64,000 nt of DNA from Streptomyces sp. MST-110588 (GCF_022695595.1 NZ_CP074380.1:3980001-4044000); one strand, 5' to 3'. Shown: positions 1 through 9,273, numbered from the stretch's first letter. Notes: generated by a model not told the origin, from the sequence alone. Numbers and translations are program-made.

Positions 1-33
1 GGTGTGTTCCATGCACATCCACGGCCAGGACCA

Positions 34-1218
34 TCAGCCCACAAGCCGCTCCAGCTCCTCGTTGTAGAACTCCTCCGCCGCGCAGACGCCCGAGAGGACG
101 CCGAAGTAGCGGTCCACCAACTCCTGATGGGGGGATATGGCGCGGACCACCGCCAGTTTCTCTTCCGTCACCTTGAGTTCGGCCACGCTCAGCGTGCCGT
201 GGTAAGCCTCCACGAACTTCTCTTCCAAGTCCCTGGCATAGCGGTCACACGCCGCCGTGAGGGCCTTCGGGTCGTGCAGGTCCGTGCCGATGTAGTCGGT
301 GAGCATCTGCACCTGACGGAAGGCGTCGGTGATGCCCCGGGCGGCGATGGAGTCCTTGTGATGCGCGGCGTCACCGACCAGGGCCCAGCCCGGACCTGCG
401 GACTGCCGTACGAAGTTGAGCTGTTCGCCCGTGCCGTAGAGCCGTTCGGCCTGGCGGGCGGCGGACAGCCGGTCGCTCAGCTCCGGGGACGTGGTGCGGA
501 TCGCTTCCAGGTAGGCGGCCTGGGCGTCCTTGCGTATCTGCCGGAACTCCGCCTGGGGGAAGTAGGCCATCACCAGCGTGCGCCCGTCGTTGGTCGGTAC
601 GACGCCGAGTGACCGCCCGGTGCGTTCGTACAGCTCCCAGTGCGAGGCGTTCAGGCCCTCCCAGTAGCTGTAATACGTGCAGCTCATGGGCGCATGCTCG
701 ACGATCACCGGTGCCTGGACGTGCCGGGCGACGGTCGAGCGCATGCCGTCCGCGCCGACGACCAGACGTGCACGCTCGGTGAACTCGCCGCCGGCCGTCC
801 TGTACTTCACGCCGGTGACCCTGCCGTCCTCCTGGAGCAGACCGGTGACCGTGCATCCCTCGCGGAACTCGGCACCGGCCTCGACCGCGGCGGCGGCGAG
901 GATCGGGTCGAGTACGTAACGCCTGGGCGCGTACGTCGTGGTGTGCCCGTCGGCCGGCAACAGGGAACCGACGAGCCGGACGCCCGCGGTCTCGCAACTG
1001 ACCCGGTCTATAGGCGTGCATCCGGCGGCCCGCAGCTTCTCCAGCACGCCCCACCGGTCGAGCAGGGCGACCCCTGGCTGGTGAAGGTAGTGGGAGGAGA
1101 GCTTGTCTTTCGGAAAATGCGCCTTCTCCAATAACAGCACGCGGTATCCGGCACGGGCCATCAGCATTGCCGTCGGCGCCCCCGCACAGCGCGCACCGAC
1201 CACGATCACGTCGTACAC
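34..1218 (-). CDS. FAD-dependent monooxygenase/geranylgeranyl-reductase-like oxidoreductase
   Basis: A 394-aa flavoprotein of the PHBH/geranylgeranyl reductase-like fold. The N-terminus has the dinucleotide-binding stretch YDVIVVGARCAGAP and a glutamate-ended second strand (RVLLLEK). A second FAD motif, VGDAAHHKDSIAARG, lies near residue 280. The substrate cannot be told from sequence. The start is a GTG preceded 5 nt upstream by AAGGAG. An in-frame extension to 1425 has no recognisable sequence and would cross a parS-like site, so it was not used. No operon partner is visible on this strand upstream. Confidence 0.85.
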   Translation of the reverse strand: MYDVIVVGARCAGAPTAMLMARAGYRVLLLEKAHFPKDKLSSHYLHQPGVALLDRWGVLEKLRAAGCTPIDRVSCETAGVRLVGSLLPADGHTTTYAPRRYVLDPILAAAAVEAGAEFREGCTVTGLLQEDGRVTGVKYRTAGGEFTERARLVVGADGMRSTVARHVQAPVIVEHAPMSCTYYSYWEGLNASHWELYERTGRSLGVVPTNDGRTLVMAYFPQAEFRQIRKDAQAAYLEAIRTTSPELSDRLSAARQAERLYGTGEQLNFVRQSAGPGWALVGDAAHHKDSIAARGITDAFRQVQMLTDYIGTDLHDPKALTAACDRYARDLEEKFVEAYHGTLSVAELKVTEEKLAVVRAISPHQELVDRYFGVLSGVCAAEEFYNEELERLVG

Positions 1219-1596
1219 GACGTCTCCTTGCTCCTCGGACCGAGAAAACTGAACCCCCGTGTTATTCGGCTCCCAGCCCTGGAAGGAGAAGAACACGCTC
1301 AAGGCACCCTCGAAGATGCGCGCGAAGTCGTCGAGGTTCCACGTGAAACATCGGTCGATGGTGGTGGGAATTGCAATCGAGCGTGCTGCGGGGCGAGTTC
1401 GTGCGCTGGCAGAGGCACGCGGCAAACCATCAACAGATGCCGAACAGGACCCAAAACGGGGACCATAGGCCCTGGCCCCATAGGGCCATATGGCGGGCGG
1501 ATTCCGTCTCGGTGAGCGGGCGCGAGAAGTAACCGGCTCCCCGCGCGGGTTAGGTCGCTCACGCCCCCGGCCGGCCGTCCCGGTCAGTCGTCCCGG
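1219..1596. other. Intergenic region holding a parS-like site
   Basis: 378 bp between the oxidoreductase start and the stop of the first ANTAR gene. It holds the parS-like palindrome at 1336-1349 and a small hairpin (GGCCCT and AGGGCC, around 1469-1488). It should contain the oxidoreductase promoter. No convincing ORF was found; the ORFs here lack Streptomyces codon bias. Confidence 0.5.
1336..1349. promoter_or_regulatory. parS-like ParB-binding site 1
   Basis: GTTCCACGTGAAAC matches the Streptomyces parS consensus GTTTCACGTGAAAC at 13 of 14 positions. In streptomycetes many parS copies surround oriC. The aspS/metG neighbourhood fits such a position. Binding is inferred, not shown. Confidence 0.6.
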
Positions 1597-2313
1597 TCAG
1601 TCGTCCCGGTCGTCGTCCAGGGCCCGGCCGTTGATGACGTTCTCCGCCGTTTCCTGCAGGGGCTGGTTGTAGCGGTAGGAGTGGGCACGCATACGGGCCA
1701 GTGCGTCGTCGGGGGTGAGGTTGTCCTTCGCCGCGAGGATGCCGGCAGCGGCATGTACGGCCGGGGGGTAGCCCTGCGGGCCCGGGCGGGCGGAGCGGGC
1801 GTCGGCCGCCAGGAAATGGGGGTGCTCGTCCAGGACGAGCAGGGCGAGAATGCGGGCGTACGCGCGGGCCCGTGCCTTCTCCTGGCCGTTCAGGGAGCGC
1901 GCCTGGAGGCGGTAGAGGTCCAGGGCGCCGACGCGCAGATCCCCGACGGCCAGGGGAAGCGCCGTCACACTGCGGATACCGAGTTCGGCCGCGACCTGGC
2001 TGAAGGCGGGCCACCGGCTGGGGGCGAGGTTGAGGTCGGCCTCCTCGATCAACGCGTGCTGGAGGAAGGCGTCGGTGCACGGGCCCTCACCGGTCACCAA
2101 CTGGGCGTTCTCCAGCAGTTCCGCCTGCTCGTTGCTGGCGCATCCCAGTACGCGCAGCTCACCGACGGTGACAAGGGTGACGCCCAGGGCGTCGACATCG
2201 ATGTCGACGGCGGTCGCCTGGCAGGCCGTGGCCAGCGTGACGCCGGTGCCGGCGGCACGTGCGGTCTCAGAGAGGTGCCGCCAGGCTGCGGCGTGATGGC
2301 GATCGTCGTCCAT
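1597..2313 (-). CDS. GAF and ANTAR domain protein 1
   Basis: 238 aa: an N-terminal GAF-like sensor domain (about residues 10-155) followed by a C-terminal ANTAR three-helix domain (about 175-230; core AVHAAAGILAAKDNLTPDDAL). ANTAR domains bind paired hairpins in nascent RNA and cause antitermination. GAF domains bind small ligands or haem. The ATG at 2313 is preferred over the upstream in-frame start at 2358 because the GAF domain starts right after it. It is the last of three tandem GAF-ANTAR genes on this strand, 218 bp after the second. Confidence 0.85.
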   Translation of the reverse strand: MDDDRHHAAAWRHLSETARAAGTGVTLATACQATAVDIDVDALGVTLVTVGELRVLGCASNEQAELLENAQLVTGEGPCTDAFLQHALIEEADLNLAPSRWPAFSQVAAELGIRSVTALPLAVGDLRVGALDLYRLQARSLNGQEKARARAYARILALLVLDEHPHFLAADARSARPGPQGYPPAVHAAAGILAAKDNLTPDDALARMRAHSYRYNQPLQETAENVINGRALDDDRDD

Positions 2314-2443
2314 GTGTTTTCCCAACGGCAGCGCCCGGGCCGTACGTCGGAGGCGCACGGAGGAGCGGTAGGGGTGGAGCAGGTCGAGTACCTGGTTGAA
2401 GGGGCGGGGCCGGGGTGAAGGCCGAGGCCGGAGGACCAGAAAC

Positions 2444-2488
2444 CGGGGCCGGGGGCCAGGGGTCGGAGGGCGGGCAGGGACGGGTGGG
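2444..2488 (+). repeat. G-run tract with quadruplex potential
   Basis: Between ANTAR genes 1 and 2 the + strand carries at least seven runs of three to five G separated by 1-5 nt (2445-2448, 2451-2455, 2459-2462, 2468-2470, 2472-2474, 2477-2479, 2482-2484, 2486-2488). This fits a G-quadruplex-forming sequence on the strand opposite the transcripts. Function is not known. Confidence 0.4.
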
Positions 2489-2531
2489 CCGGCAGGCGGC
2501 CATAGAGGGCCGGACCCGGCCGCGGCGGGGA

Positions 2532-3266
2532 TCAGTGGTCGGGTCGGCGAAGGTCATCGCTGTCGAGTTCGCCGTCGATCACCATCCGGCAGACCTCGGA
2601 CAGCCGGAGCTGATGCGCCCGGGCATACCGGCGTACGGTGTCGAACGCCTCGTCCAGGCTGGTCTGCCACCGCTCGGTGAGGATGCCCTTGGTCTGCTCG
2701 ATGACGATACGGCTGGTCAGAGCCGCCTGTAGCTGGACGCGCTCCACGTTGCCCTGGACGATGGTGCGGTGCTGCAGGATGGCGATGGTCGCCACGTCGG
2801 CCAGCGCCTGTGCCACGTTCGCGTTCTCCGGGGAAATGTCCTGAGCGCGGGTGTCGAAGAGGTTCACCGCCCCGATGATCTGCTGGCGCAGGCGCATCGG
2901 CAGCGCGTGGGTGGTGAGGAATCCGGCCTGCCGGGCTTGCGCGGCGAACACGGCGAATCCCGCCGTTTCCTCGGGGTTGTCCAGGTGGATGTTCAGCCGG
3001 GCGACGCCGGTCCGGTGGACTTCCACACACGGCCCCTGGTCGCTTTGCAGGGCGAACAGCTCCAGCAGCCGGGTGTGCTCATCCGAGGCGGCGATCACCT
3101 GCAGGCTGCCCGTGGGGTCGGCGAGGGAGACGCCCACGGCCGACACGTCGAGCAGTTCGACGCAGCGGTCGCAAAGCTGGTGGAGAAAGTCGATCAGGTC
3201 GAAGTCGTCAACCAGGGTGTCGACGGCCTCGACGACAGCCGCCAGGAGGCGTTGTTCCCGGGTCAT
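2532..3266 (-). CDS. GAF and ANTAR domain protein 2
   Basis: 244 aa with a GAF domain (about residues 5-160) and an ANTAR domain (about 175-235; IVIEQTKGILTERWQTSLDEAF, close to the canonical ANTAR core). Likely a ligand-gated RNA-binding antiterminator. The ATG lies 6 bp after the stop of ANTAR protein 3, so the two are probably cotranscribed and translationally linked. No kinase is encoded next to it, so any signal is probably sensed by the GAF domain itself. Confidence 0.88.
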   Translation of the reverse strand: MTREQRLLAAVVEAVDTLVDDFDLIDFLHQLCDRCVELLDVSAVGVSLADPTGSLQVIAASDEHTRLLELFALQSDQGPCVEVHRTGVARLNIHLDNPEETAGFAVFAAQARQAGFLTTHALPMRLRQQIIGAVNLFDTRAQDISPENANVAQALADVATIAILQHRTIVQGNVERVQLQAALTSRIVIEQTKGILTERWQTSLDEAFDTVRRYARAHQLRLSEVCRMVIDGELDSDDLRRPDH

Positions 3267-3272
3267 GATCCT

Positions 3273-4016
3273 TCAGTCCTTTCGCCGGCCAGGCGCGTCC
3301 GGCCCGTCTCCATCATTTCTGAAGTGCACCCGCCTGGCCACCACGTCCGTGGCAACCTCCGCCACCGTACGGCCGCGCCGGTAGGCGTAGGCCCGCAGCC
3401 GCAGCAGGGCCTGTGCGAGCGGAACCCCGGCCTGAACGCTGATCATTCCCGTGGCCTGGTGAACGGCCGCTCCGTAGAAGATCGAGTGGTTCTCCCCGGC
3501 GGCGATGGCCTCCTGCTGTTCGCCGCCTTCGAGAATCACCGCGGTCAGCGCGCCCGTCAGCAACAGGGTGTCGGTCAGCGCCCGCTGCGACAGCGCGCCG
3601 GGCGCCGCACGTTGAAGAGTCATGACGCCCAAGCATGCGCCACCGATGTGCAGCGGAAAACAGAACACCGCGCGCACGCCCATAGCCGTGACGTCGGGCA
3701 ACAGGCCGGGCCATCGGTCACCGGGGACGCGGCTCAGGTCGGGCTCCAGCACGGTGGCGCACGTGGCGACCGCCTGCGGACCCGGGCCCTCCCCCAGTGT
3801 GAACTGGAGCCCCTCCAGGCGTTCGCTGACGCCGGGGGAACACCAGACGACTTCGTTCAGCCCGCCGTTCACCGTCAGGGAGACCGCGACCCCGTCGACG
3901 TCCAGCACCTGGGCACAGAACACCGGGTCCGCCCCCACGAGTCCGCCGCTGCCGGGCGCGGGCCGCAGGGTCTCCAGAACGGCAGCCATCGCGGAACTGG
4001 CGCCCACCGTCCTCAC
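3273..4016 (-). CDS. GAF and ANTAR domain protein 3
   Basis: About 247 aa. The GAF-like region (about residues 5-150) contains cysteines that could bind metal or haem. The C-terminal ANTAR core (AAVHQATGMISVQAGVPLAQALLRL) is clear. It is first in the three-gene ANTAR run and ends 6 bp before gene 2. The start is uncertain: GTG 4016 has AGGA 5 nt upstream, GTG 4007 is an alternative, and the longest frame (to 4247) would run into the divergent gntR promoter. Confidence 0.75.
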   Translation of the reverse strand: MRTVGASSAMAAVLETLRPAPGSGGLVGADPVFCAQVLDVDGVAVSLTVNGGLNEVVWCSPGVSERLEGLQFTLGEGPGPQAVATCATVLEPDLSRVPGDRWPGLLPDVTAMGVRAVFCFPLHIGGACLGVMTLQRAAPGALSQRALTDTLLLTGALTAVILEGGEQQEAIAAGENHSIFYGAAVHQATGMISVQAGVPLAQALLRLRAYAYRRGRTVAEVATDVVARRVHFRNDGDGPDAPGRRKD

Positions 4017-4259
4017 CCACTTCCTGACCGCGCCATCGCCTGCCGCACTCGGCGAGCCGAGTACTTCCAGCCTAGACGGGTTGCTGCCGGGAATCGCCGT
4101 ACCGAACGCGGGATTCCGAGGGGTTCTCCCGCCCGTCGGCGGCGGGTGAGGACAGCCCAGGTCGACGGGGCCGGCCACCGGGAAACCGGGGGGCCGCGAC
4201 GGCCGCCGGCCCACCGTTCGCATGGCGGACACCGATGTCGTACGCATGCATGTTGTATC

Positions 4260-4265
4260 TATCCT
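4260..4265 (+). promoter_or_regulatory. Putative -10 box of leaderless gntR transcript
   Basis: TATCCT lies exactly 6 nt before ATG 4272 and there is no Shine-Dalgarno sequence. This geometry would place the transcription start at or beside the A of the ATG. The same layout is seen at vapB and the M18 peptidase gene. Confidence 0.4.
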
Positions 4266-4271
4266 GTGCGC

Positions 4272-5023
4272 ATGTCTCTCGCCCCAGCAGCCTCCTCCCC
4301 AACCGGCGCATCGCCCGCCTCGGGCCCCGCACCTGATTCGGGCTCCACACCCGCCGCCCCTACGGGTGGGCCCGCCCCGGCCCCCGCCAAGCAGCCCCCG
4401 CCGCCGAACGGGTCTACACCCACGTCAAACAGGCCGTCCTGGAGCGCCGCTACGAGGGCGGGATGCTGCTGACCGAAGGCGAGCTGGCCCAGGCCGTCGG
4501 CGTGTCGCGCACCCCCGTACGGGAGGCGCTGCTCCGCCTGGAGGCCGAGGAGCTGATCAAGCTCTACCCGAAGAAGGGCGCCCTGGTCCTGCCGGTGTCC
4601 GCCCAGGAGATCGCGGACGTGGTGGAGACCCGGCTGCTGGTCGAGGAGTACGCCGCCCGCAAGGCCGTACCGGCGGGCCCGGCGCTCCTTGCCGAGCTGG
4701 AAGAACTGCTGGACCGGATGAAGGAGCTGGCCGCCGCCGGGGACCTGGCCGGCGTGTCCGTCGCCGACCGCTGCTTCCACGCCGCCATCGTGCGCGACAC
4801 CGGCAACCAGATCCTGGACCGCCTCTACGAGCAGCTCCGCGACCGGCAACTGCGGATGGGCGTCGCCGTCATGCATGCCCACCCGGACCGGATCGCCAAG
4901 AACATCGCCGAGCACGGCGAGATCCTCGACGCCCTGCGCGCGGGCGACGCGGACGCGGCCGGCCGCGCCGTACACCGGCACGTGAGCCGGGTACGCAACC
5001 TCGCGCAGGGAGACGTCCGATGA
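4272..5023 (+). CDS. GntR-family (FadR/FCD) regulator, apparent 1-base frameshift near N-terminus
   Basis: A FadR-type regulator: winged HTH (ERVYTHVKQAVLERRYEGG followed by the SRTPVREALLRLEAE recognition helix) then an all-helical FCD ligand domain. The HTH reading frame has a TGA at 4334 and no ATG, GTG or TTG before codon 4463, inside the HTH. The ATG at 4272 is in another frame and encodes a plausible Ala/Pro-rich leader ending AKQPP. Adding one C to the run at 4395-4399 joins the two into a protein of about 250 aa. The gene overlaps the MFS gene by ATGA, so the regulator probably controls the transporter. Confidence 0.8.
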
Positions 5024-6453
5024 GCGCGGGCGCGTCCGCGATACCCGCCGCGCAGTTGCCCGGCGACCCGCCCGGAGGCCGCCGCGCCGTGGCCGTCTGG
5101 GGGATCGGCGTCGCCGTCTACTTCGTCGCCATCACCTACCGTACGAGTCTGGGCGTCGCCGGACTGGACGCCGCCGACCGCTTCCACATCAACGCCTCCG
5201 CGCTGTCCACCTTCTCCATCCTCCAGCTCCTGGTCTACGCGGGCATGCAGATACCCGTCGGCCTGATGGTCGACCGGCTCGGCCCCAAGAAGGTGCTGAC
5301 GCTGGGCGCCGTGCTCTACACCCTCGGCCAGCTCGGCTTCGCGCTCTCCGGCTCCTACGCCGCCGCCCTCGGCTCCCGTGCCCTGCTGGGCTGTGGCGAC
5401 GCGATGACGTTCATCAGCGTGCTGCGTCTGGGCGCCCGCTGGTTCCCGGCCCGCCGGGGCCCGCTCGTCGCGCAGATCGCCGCCCTGGTCGGCATGGCCG
5501 GCAACCTGATCTCCACCCTCGTCCTCGCCCGCCTGCTGCACACCTTCGGCTGGACGCCGACCTTCGCGGCCAGCGCGCTCGGCGGCGTACTGGTGCTGGC
5601 GCTGCTGACGGCGTTCCTCAAGGACCATCCGCAGGGGTACGGGCCACAGCCGGGGTCCGCCGCGCGCAACGGGGCGGGGCCCGAACGTATCGCCGGGTCC
5701 GAACCCGCCACCGGGCCCGAACGTGTCGCCAGGACCGAACGCGTCAGGGCCGAGGAAGAAGCAGGGAAAGGCGAGACGGCCGGCTCCGGCGGCTTCATAC
5801 GCCGCCAGATCGCCGACGCCTGGCACGAACCGGGCACCCGCCTGGGCATGTGGGTGCACTTCACCACCCAGTTCCCGGCGATGGTCTTCCTGCTGCTGTG
5901 GGGCCTGCCCTTCCTCGTCCAGGCACAGGGCCGTAGCCGCGGCGCGGCGGGCGCGCTGCTCACCCTCGTCGTCCTGTCCAACATGGTGATCGGCCTGGTC
6001 TACGGCCAGATCATCGCCCGCCACCACGCGGCCCGGCTGCCGCTGGCCCTGGGCACGGTCGCCGCCACCGCGCTGCTGTGGGCCGCCACCCTCCTGTGGC
6101 CCGGCCACGCCCCGACGGCGCTGCTGTCCGTCCTGTGCGTGGTGCTGGGTGCCTGCGGCCCCGCCTCGATGATCGGCTTCGATTTCGCCCGCCCCGCCAA
6201 TCCGCCGCAGCGCCAGGGCACCGCCTCCGGCATCGTCAACATGGGCGGCTTCACCGCCTCGATGACGACGCTGCTGGCCATCGGTGTGCTGCTGGACGCC
6301 ACCGGTGACAACTACCGGGCCGCCTTCGCCTCGGTCTTCGTCCTTCAGGCGCTGGGCGTCTGGCAGATCCTGCGGCTGCGGTCCCGCGTCGTACGGCGCG
6401 AACGCGAGCGCCTGGTCGCCAGCCGCGTGGAGACCGTACACGTACCCGCATAA
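5020..6453 (+). CDS. MFS transporter
   Basis: 477 aa, 12 predicted membrane helices in two halves. The first half shows the MFS loop motif GLMVDRLGPKKVL between helices 2 and 3. The central cytosolic loop (about residues 205-255) is long, charged and built from repeats of a GPERxAxxE unit, so it is probably disordered. The start ATG overlaps the gntR stop (ATGA) and has GGGAGA upstream. The substrate is unknown; a carboxylate is plausible for an FCD-regulated transporter. Confidence 0.88.
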   Translation: MSAGASAIPAAQLPGDPPGGRRAVAVWGIGVAVYFVAITYRTSLGVAGLDAADRFHINASALSTFSILQLLVYAGMQIPVGLMVDRLGPKKVLTLGAVLYTLGQLGFALSGSYAAALGSRALLGCGDAMTFISVLRLGARWFPARRGPLVAQIAALVGMAGNLISTLVLARLLHTFGWTPTFAASALGGVLVLALLTAFLKDHPQGYGPQPGSAARNGAGPERIAGSEPATGPERVARTERVRAEEEAGKGETAGSGGFIRRQIADAWHEPGTRLGMWVHFTTQFPAMVFLLLWGLPFLVQAQGRSRGAAGALLTLVVLSNMVIGLVYGQIIARHHAARLPLALGTVAATALLWAATLLWPGHAPTALLSVLCVVLGACGPASMIGFDFARPANPPQRQGTASGIVNMGGFTASMTTLLAIGVLLDATGDNYRAAFASVFVLQALGVWQILRLRSRVVRRERERLVASRVETVHVPA

Positions 6454-6456
6454 ACA

Positions 6457-6478
6457 GCCCTAAAAGCCGCAATAGGGC
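6457..6478 (+). terminator. Short stem-loop after the MFS gene
   Basis: GCCCTA and TAGGGC flank a 10-nt loop just after the MFS stop. There is no T-run, so it is at best a weak terminator between these convergent genes. Confidence 0.3.
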
Positions 6479-6550
6479 GAACCCGACCCCAGCCCAAGCG
6501 GTTTCCCCTCACAGCCCTACAGTCCCGGCCCCCTGCCGCTGCCCCACGCC

Positions 6551-7375
6551 CTACGGCGTGATCGCGAAGTTCCCCAGAATCGAATCGGCCAGCGCCCGGT
6601 CCCCGTCGATCTTTATCTGCTCGGCGACGGCGGCCGGGCGCACCCGCCCGCAGGCCAGCCGCATGTAGACCTCCCAGTCCATCGACAGCGTCACGGCCGG
6701 GCCGAGCGGAACGCTGGCGTCGACCGTGCCCACTCCCTGGGCGTCGACCCGTACCGTACGCATGAACTCCACCGGCCCGCCCACGTCCACCACGACGGAC
6801 GACCCGGCGGGCGCACCCGCGTCCTTGGCGACGACCTTGGGCAGCGCGAGCAGCAGCAGGTCGCGGGTGATCTGCGCGCCGGGGGAGTCGAGGTTTCCCG
6901 GGGCGTTCAGCGCCCGGCGCAGATCCTGCTCATGAACCCATACATCGAATGCCCGCTGCCGCAGCAGGAATTGCAGACTGCGCTCCTCACCCAGGGGACC
7001 GCGCAGCACCGTTTCGGGGGAGCGGGTCTCGTTGCGCAGGCTGCGGGCGCGGCGGATGACGGTGTATTCCAGCTCGGCGGTCATTTCCGGCCCGGTGTGG
7101 TGCCGCCGGACGTCCACCTGGAGTTCCATACGGCGGGCGAAATCGGTCCGTACGTGGAACAGGTCGCGCGGCAGCGTGTGGATCGGGCGGGGGTCGCCGA
7201 GCATCTCGCATTCGACGCCGATGATGTGCGAGACGACATCGCGCACGGACCATCCCGGAAGGTCCGTCGGCCGGCTCCATTCGCCTTCCGTGAGCGGTGT
7301 CACCAGCTCGGATATCGCCTCGATGGAGTGCGTCCAGGCGTCGATGTAGGGCTGCAGACTTGGGTGGACGGTCAC
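6551..7375 (-). CDS. Maleylpyruvate isomerase family mycothiol-dependent protein
   Basis: 274 aa with an N-terminal DinB-like/MDMPI four-helix domain (motif LPGWSVRDVVSHIIGVECEM, including the conserved His) and a C-terminal SCP2-like domain (about residues 180-270). This family uses mycothiol as a cofactor in actinobacteria; the precise reaction is not predictable. The GTG start has GAGGGG upstream. It is divergent from the carbon-nitrogen hydrolase gene across 143 bp. Confidence 0.85.
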   Translation of the reverse strand: MTVHPSLQPYIDAWTHSIEAISELVTPLTEGEWSRPTDLPGWSVRDVVSHIIGVECEMLGDPRPIHTLPRDLFHVRTDFARRMELQVDVRRHHTGPEMTAELEYTVIRRARSLRNETRSPETVLRGPLGEERSLQFLLRQRAFDVWVHEQDLRRALNAPGNLDSPGAQITRDLLLLALPKVVAKDAGAPAGSSVVVDVGGPVEFMRTVRVDAQGVGTVDASVPLGPAVTLSMDWEVYMRLACGRVRPAAVAEQIKIDGDRALADSILGNFAITP

Positions 7376-7518
7376 GGGACCCCTCGGACGTTCGTACGCG
7401 GGCTGCTGTCTGTGCAGTTAAGTTACGCTGCGCACGGGCACCCCGGCAGTGCTTTCGGGTGACCATCGTAGGTCGATTTTTGACGGCGGACCGGCTCGAA
7501 TGCTTAGGCGGTGGTACT

Positions 7519-8313
7519 GTGCGCGCTTCGCTGCTCCAGATCGGTGTGGACACGGAAGAACCGGTCAAGTCCCGGCGCCTGCGCGCCGCTGCGCTGGTAC
7601 GCGAGCGCTCCGGCAGCGACCTCGTCGTACTCCCCGAACTGTGGCCCGTCGGTGCCTTCGCCTTCGACTCCTTCCAGGCCGAGGCGGAACCGCTGCACGG
7701 CCCGACGTACGAGGCGATGTCGGCCGCCGCGCGCGACGCCGAGGTGTGGCTGCACGCCGGATCGATCGTGGAACGCGCCGCCGACGGTGCCCTCTACAAC
7801 ACCTCCCTGATCTTCGCCCCCGACGGCTCACTGGCCGCCGTCTACCGCAAGATCCACCGCTTCGGCTTCGACCGGGGTGAGGCGGTCCTGATGGGCGCCG
7901 GCGAAAAGCCCGTCACGGTGCCGCTGCCCGACACCACCCTCGGCCTGGCGACCTGCTACGACCTTCGCTTCCCCGAAATGTTCCGGCAGTTGACGGACGC
8001 CGGCGCGCAGACCCTGGTCATCCCGGCCGGCTGGCCCGCCCGGCGCCGCGCCCACTGGTCCCTCCTGGCCCGCGCCCGCGCGGTGGAGAACCAGTGCTAC
8101 GTCCTGGCCTGCGGCACCGCCGGCACCCACGCCGGCGTCGAACAGGCCGGTCACAGCGTCGTCGTCGACCCCTGGGGCGAGGTCATCGCCGAGGCCGGCC
8201 CGTACGAGGAAGTCCTCACCGCCGACCTCGACCCCGCCAAGGTAGCCAAAACCCGCTCCGACTTCCCGGTCCTGCGCGACCGCGTCCTGGGGCTGGACCT
8301 GCCGCGTCCATAG
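7519..8313 (+). CDS. Carbon-nitrogen hydrolase (nitrilase superfamily)
   Basis: 264 aa, full-length for the omega-amidase/NIT2-like branch. The catalytic triad is visible: Glu in VVLPELW (about residue 40), Lys in YRKIHRF (about 111) and Cys in ATCYDLRFPE (about 145). It hydrolyses a non-peptide C-N bond; omega-amidase or a carbamoylase is the closest guess. The GTG at 7519 is chosen because the fold begins at RASLLQIGVD; the frame upstream carries no family sequence. Confidence 0.9.
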   Translation: MRASLLQIGVDTEEPVKSRRLRAAALVRERSGSDLVVLPELWPVGAFAFDSFQAEAEPLHGPTYEAMSAAARDAEVWLHAGSIVERAADGALYNTSLIFAPDGSLAAVYRKIHRFGFDRGEAVLMGAGEKPVTVPLPDTTLGLATCYDLRFPEMFRQLTDAGAQTLVIPAGWPARRRAHWSLLARARAVENQCYVLACGTAGTHAGVEQAGHSVVVDPWGEVIAEAGPYEEVLTADLDPAKVAKTRSDFPVLRDRVLGLDLPRP

Positions 8314-8341
8314 AAGCCCGGCCATGCAGGCAGTACGCCAA

Positions 8342-8363
8342 CACGCGCGTCACTTTGCGCGTG
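8342..8363. terminator. Hairpin between convergent genes
   Basis: CACGCGC and GCGCGTG form a 7-bp stem with an 8-nt loop between the convergent hydrolase and secreted-protein genes. It could terminate either transcript, but there is no U-tract. Confidence 0.4.
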
Positions 8364-8428
8364 GGGGGCGGCGCAGCGGCCCGGTCGCGGGGCCGGTACG
8401 TCACGGACAGCACGCCGGCTGACAGTCC

Positions 8429-9067
8429 TTACCCCGCCGGAACTTTGTCCGTGAGGTCGTAGCCGCCCCTGATCACCTTGGAGTCGGCGGCCGGCGCCAT
8501 GCACTTGCTCAGCAGCGGCTCGCCCTCCTTGGTGCCTCCGGAAAGCCCGATGCGGCTGGGACCGCTGCCCTTGCCTTCTCCCACGTAGAAGCTGATCCCC
8601 ATGCGGACATGCCGCTTCAGATAATCGTCCCAGCCACCGACGTCACCCCCGGTGTGCACGATGCGCCCGGTCACGGTGGCGGTGGGGCCGCCGCTGGTCA
8701 GGCAGTCGACCTTGAAGTCGCCCCAATTGACCTTCGCCTGCTCGCCCTTGCCGGCCGGCATCCGGTGGTAGATGCGGAAGGTGCCCCAGGCTCTGTCGGG
8801 CTCGGCCCAGCCCACGCCCTTGAAGGTGGCGTGGGCGTCGACGGTGACCTGGATGTCGTGACCGGCGTCGGGATAGTCCATGCGGCCCCAGCCCTTGAGG
8901 CTGGAGGTGAGGGTCCCGGAAGCGGCGGAGGCCCGTGCGGCCTCGCCGGGCTCGGACGCGGGTGCTGTTGACGCAGTTGACGCAGAGGCGACCCCCGCAG
9001 TGGCCGCCACCACGGCGGTCGCCGCGAGGAACGTGACGATGCGGTTGGGCAGCTTGCATCTGGACAT
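8429..9067 (-). CDS. Secreted protein of unknown function
   Basis: 212 aa. A Sec signal peptide is clear: basic MSRCKLPNR, a hydrophobic core, then small residues up to about ASASTAS. The mature part starts near ASGTLTSSLKGWGRMDYPD, is rich in beta-forming residues and holds two Cys that could form a disulfide. I do not recognise the family. ATG 9067 has GGAG 7 nt upstream; the in-frame extension to 9187 was rejected because it would bury the signal peptide. Confidence 0.8.
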   Translation of the reverse strand: MSRCKLPNRIVTFLAATAVVAATAGVASASTASTAPASEPGEAARASAASGTLTSSLKGWGRMDYPDAGHDIQVTVDAHATFKGVGWAEPDRAWGTFRIYHRMPAGKGEQAKVNWGDFKVDCLTSGGPTATVTGRIVHTGGDVGGWDDYLKRHVRMGISFYVGEGKGSGPSRIGLSGGTKEGEPLLSKCMAPAADSKVIRGGYDLTDKVPAG

Positions 9068-9273
9068 GGCGGAACTCCATTCGGGGTCGTGGAACCGAAG
9101 CGCCGGAGTGAGAGAACCTCCGCTTCGCCACGACCGATCCTGCTCAACATCCGCTTCGCCCACGTCAGTCACCGGTCGTGACCGCATTCCGCCGTGCGGC
9201 TGAGCCCGCCGGTGAAGCGATCCTCCTCAAGACGTACGCGACAACGACCATGGCGCCGAACCAAGACGTCGTC

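Noticed and set aside
2769..4472. 567-aa + strand frame
   Set aside because: Antisense to ANTAR genes 2 and 3; only its last part, from ATG 4272, is meaningful, as the gntR leader.
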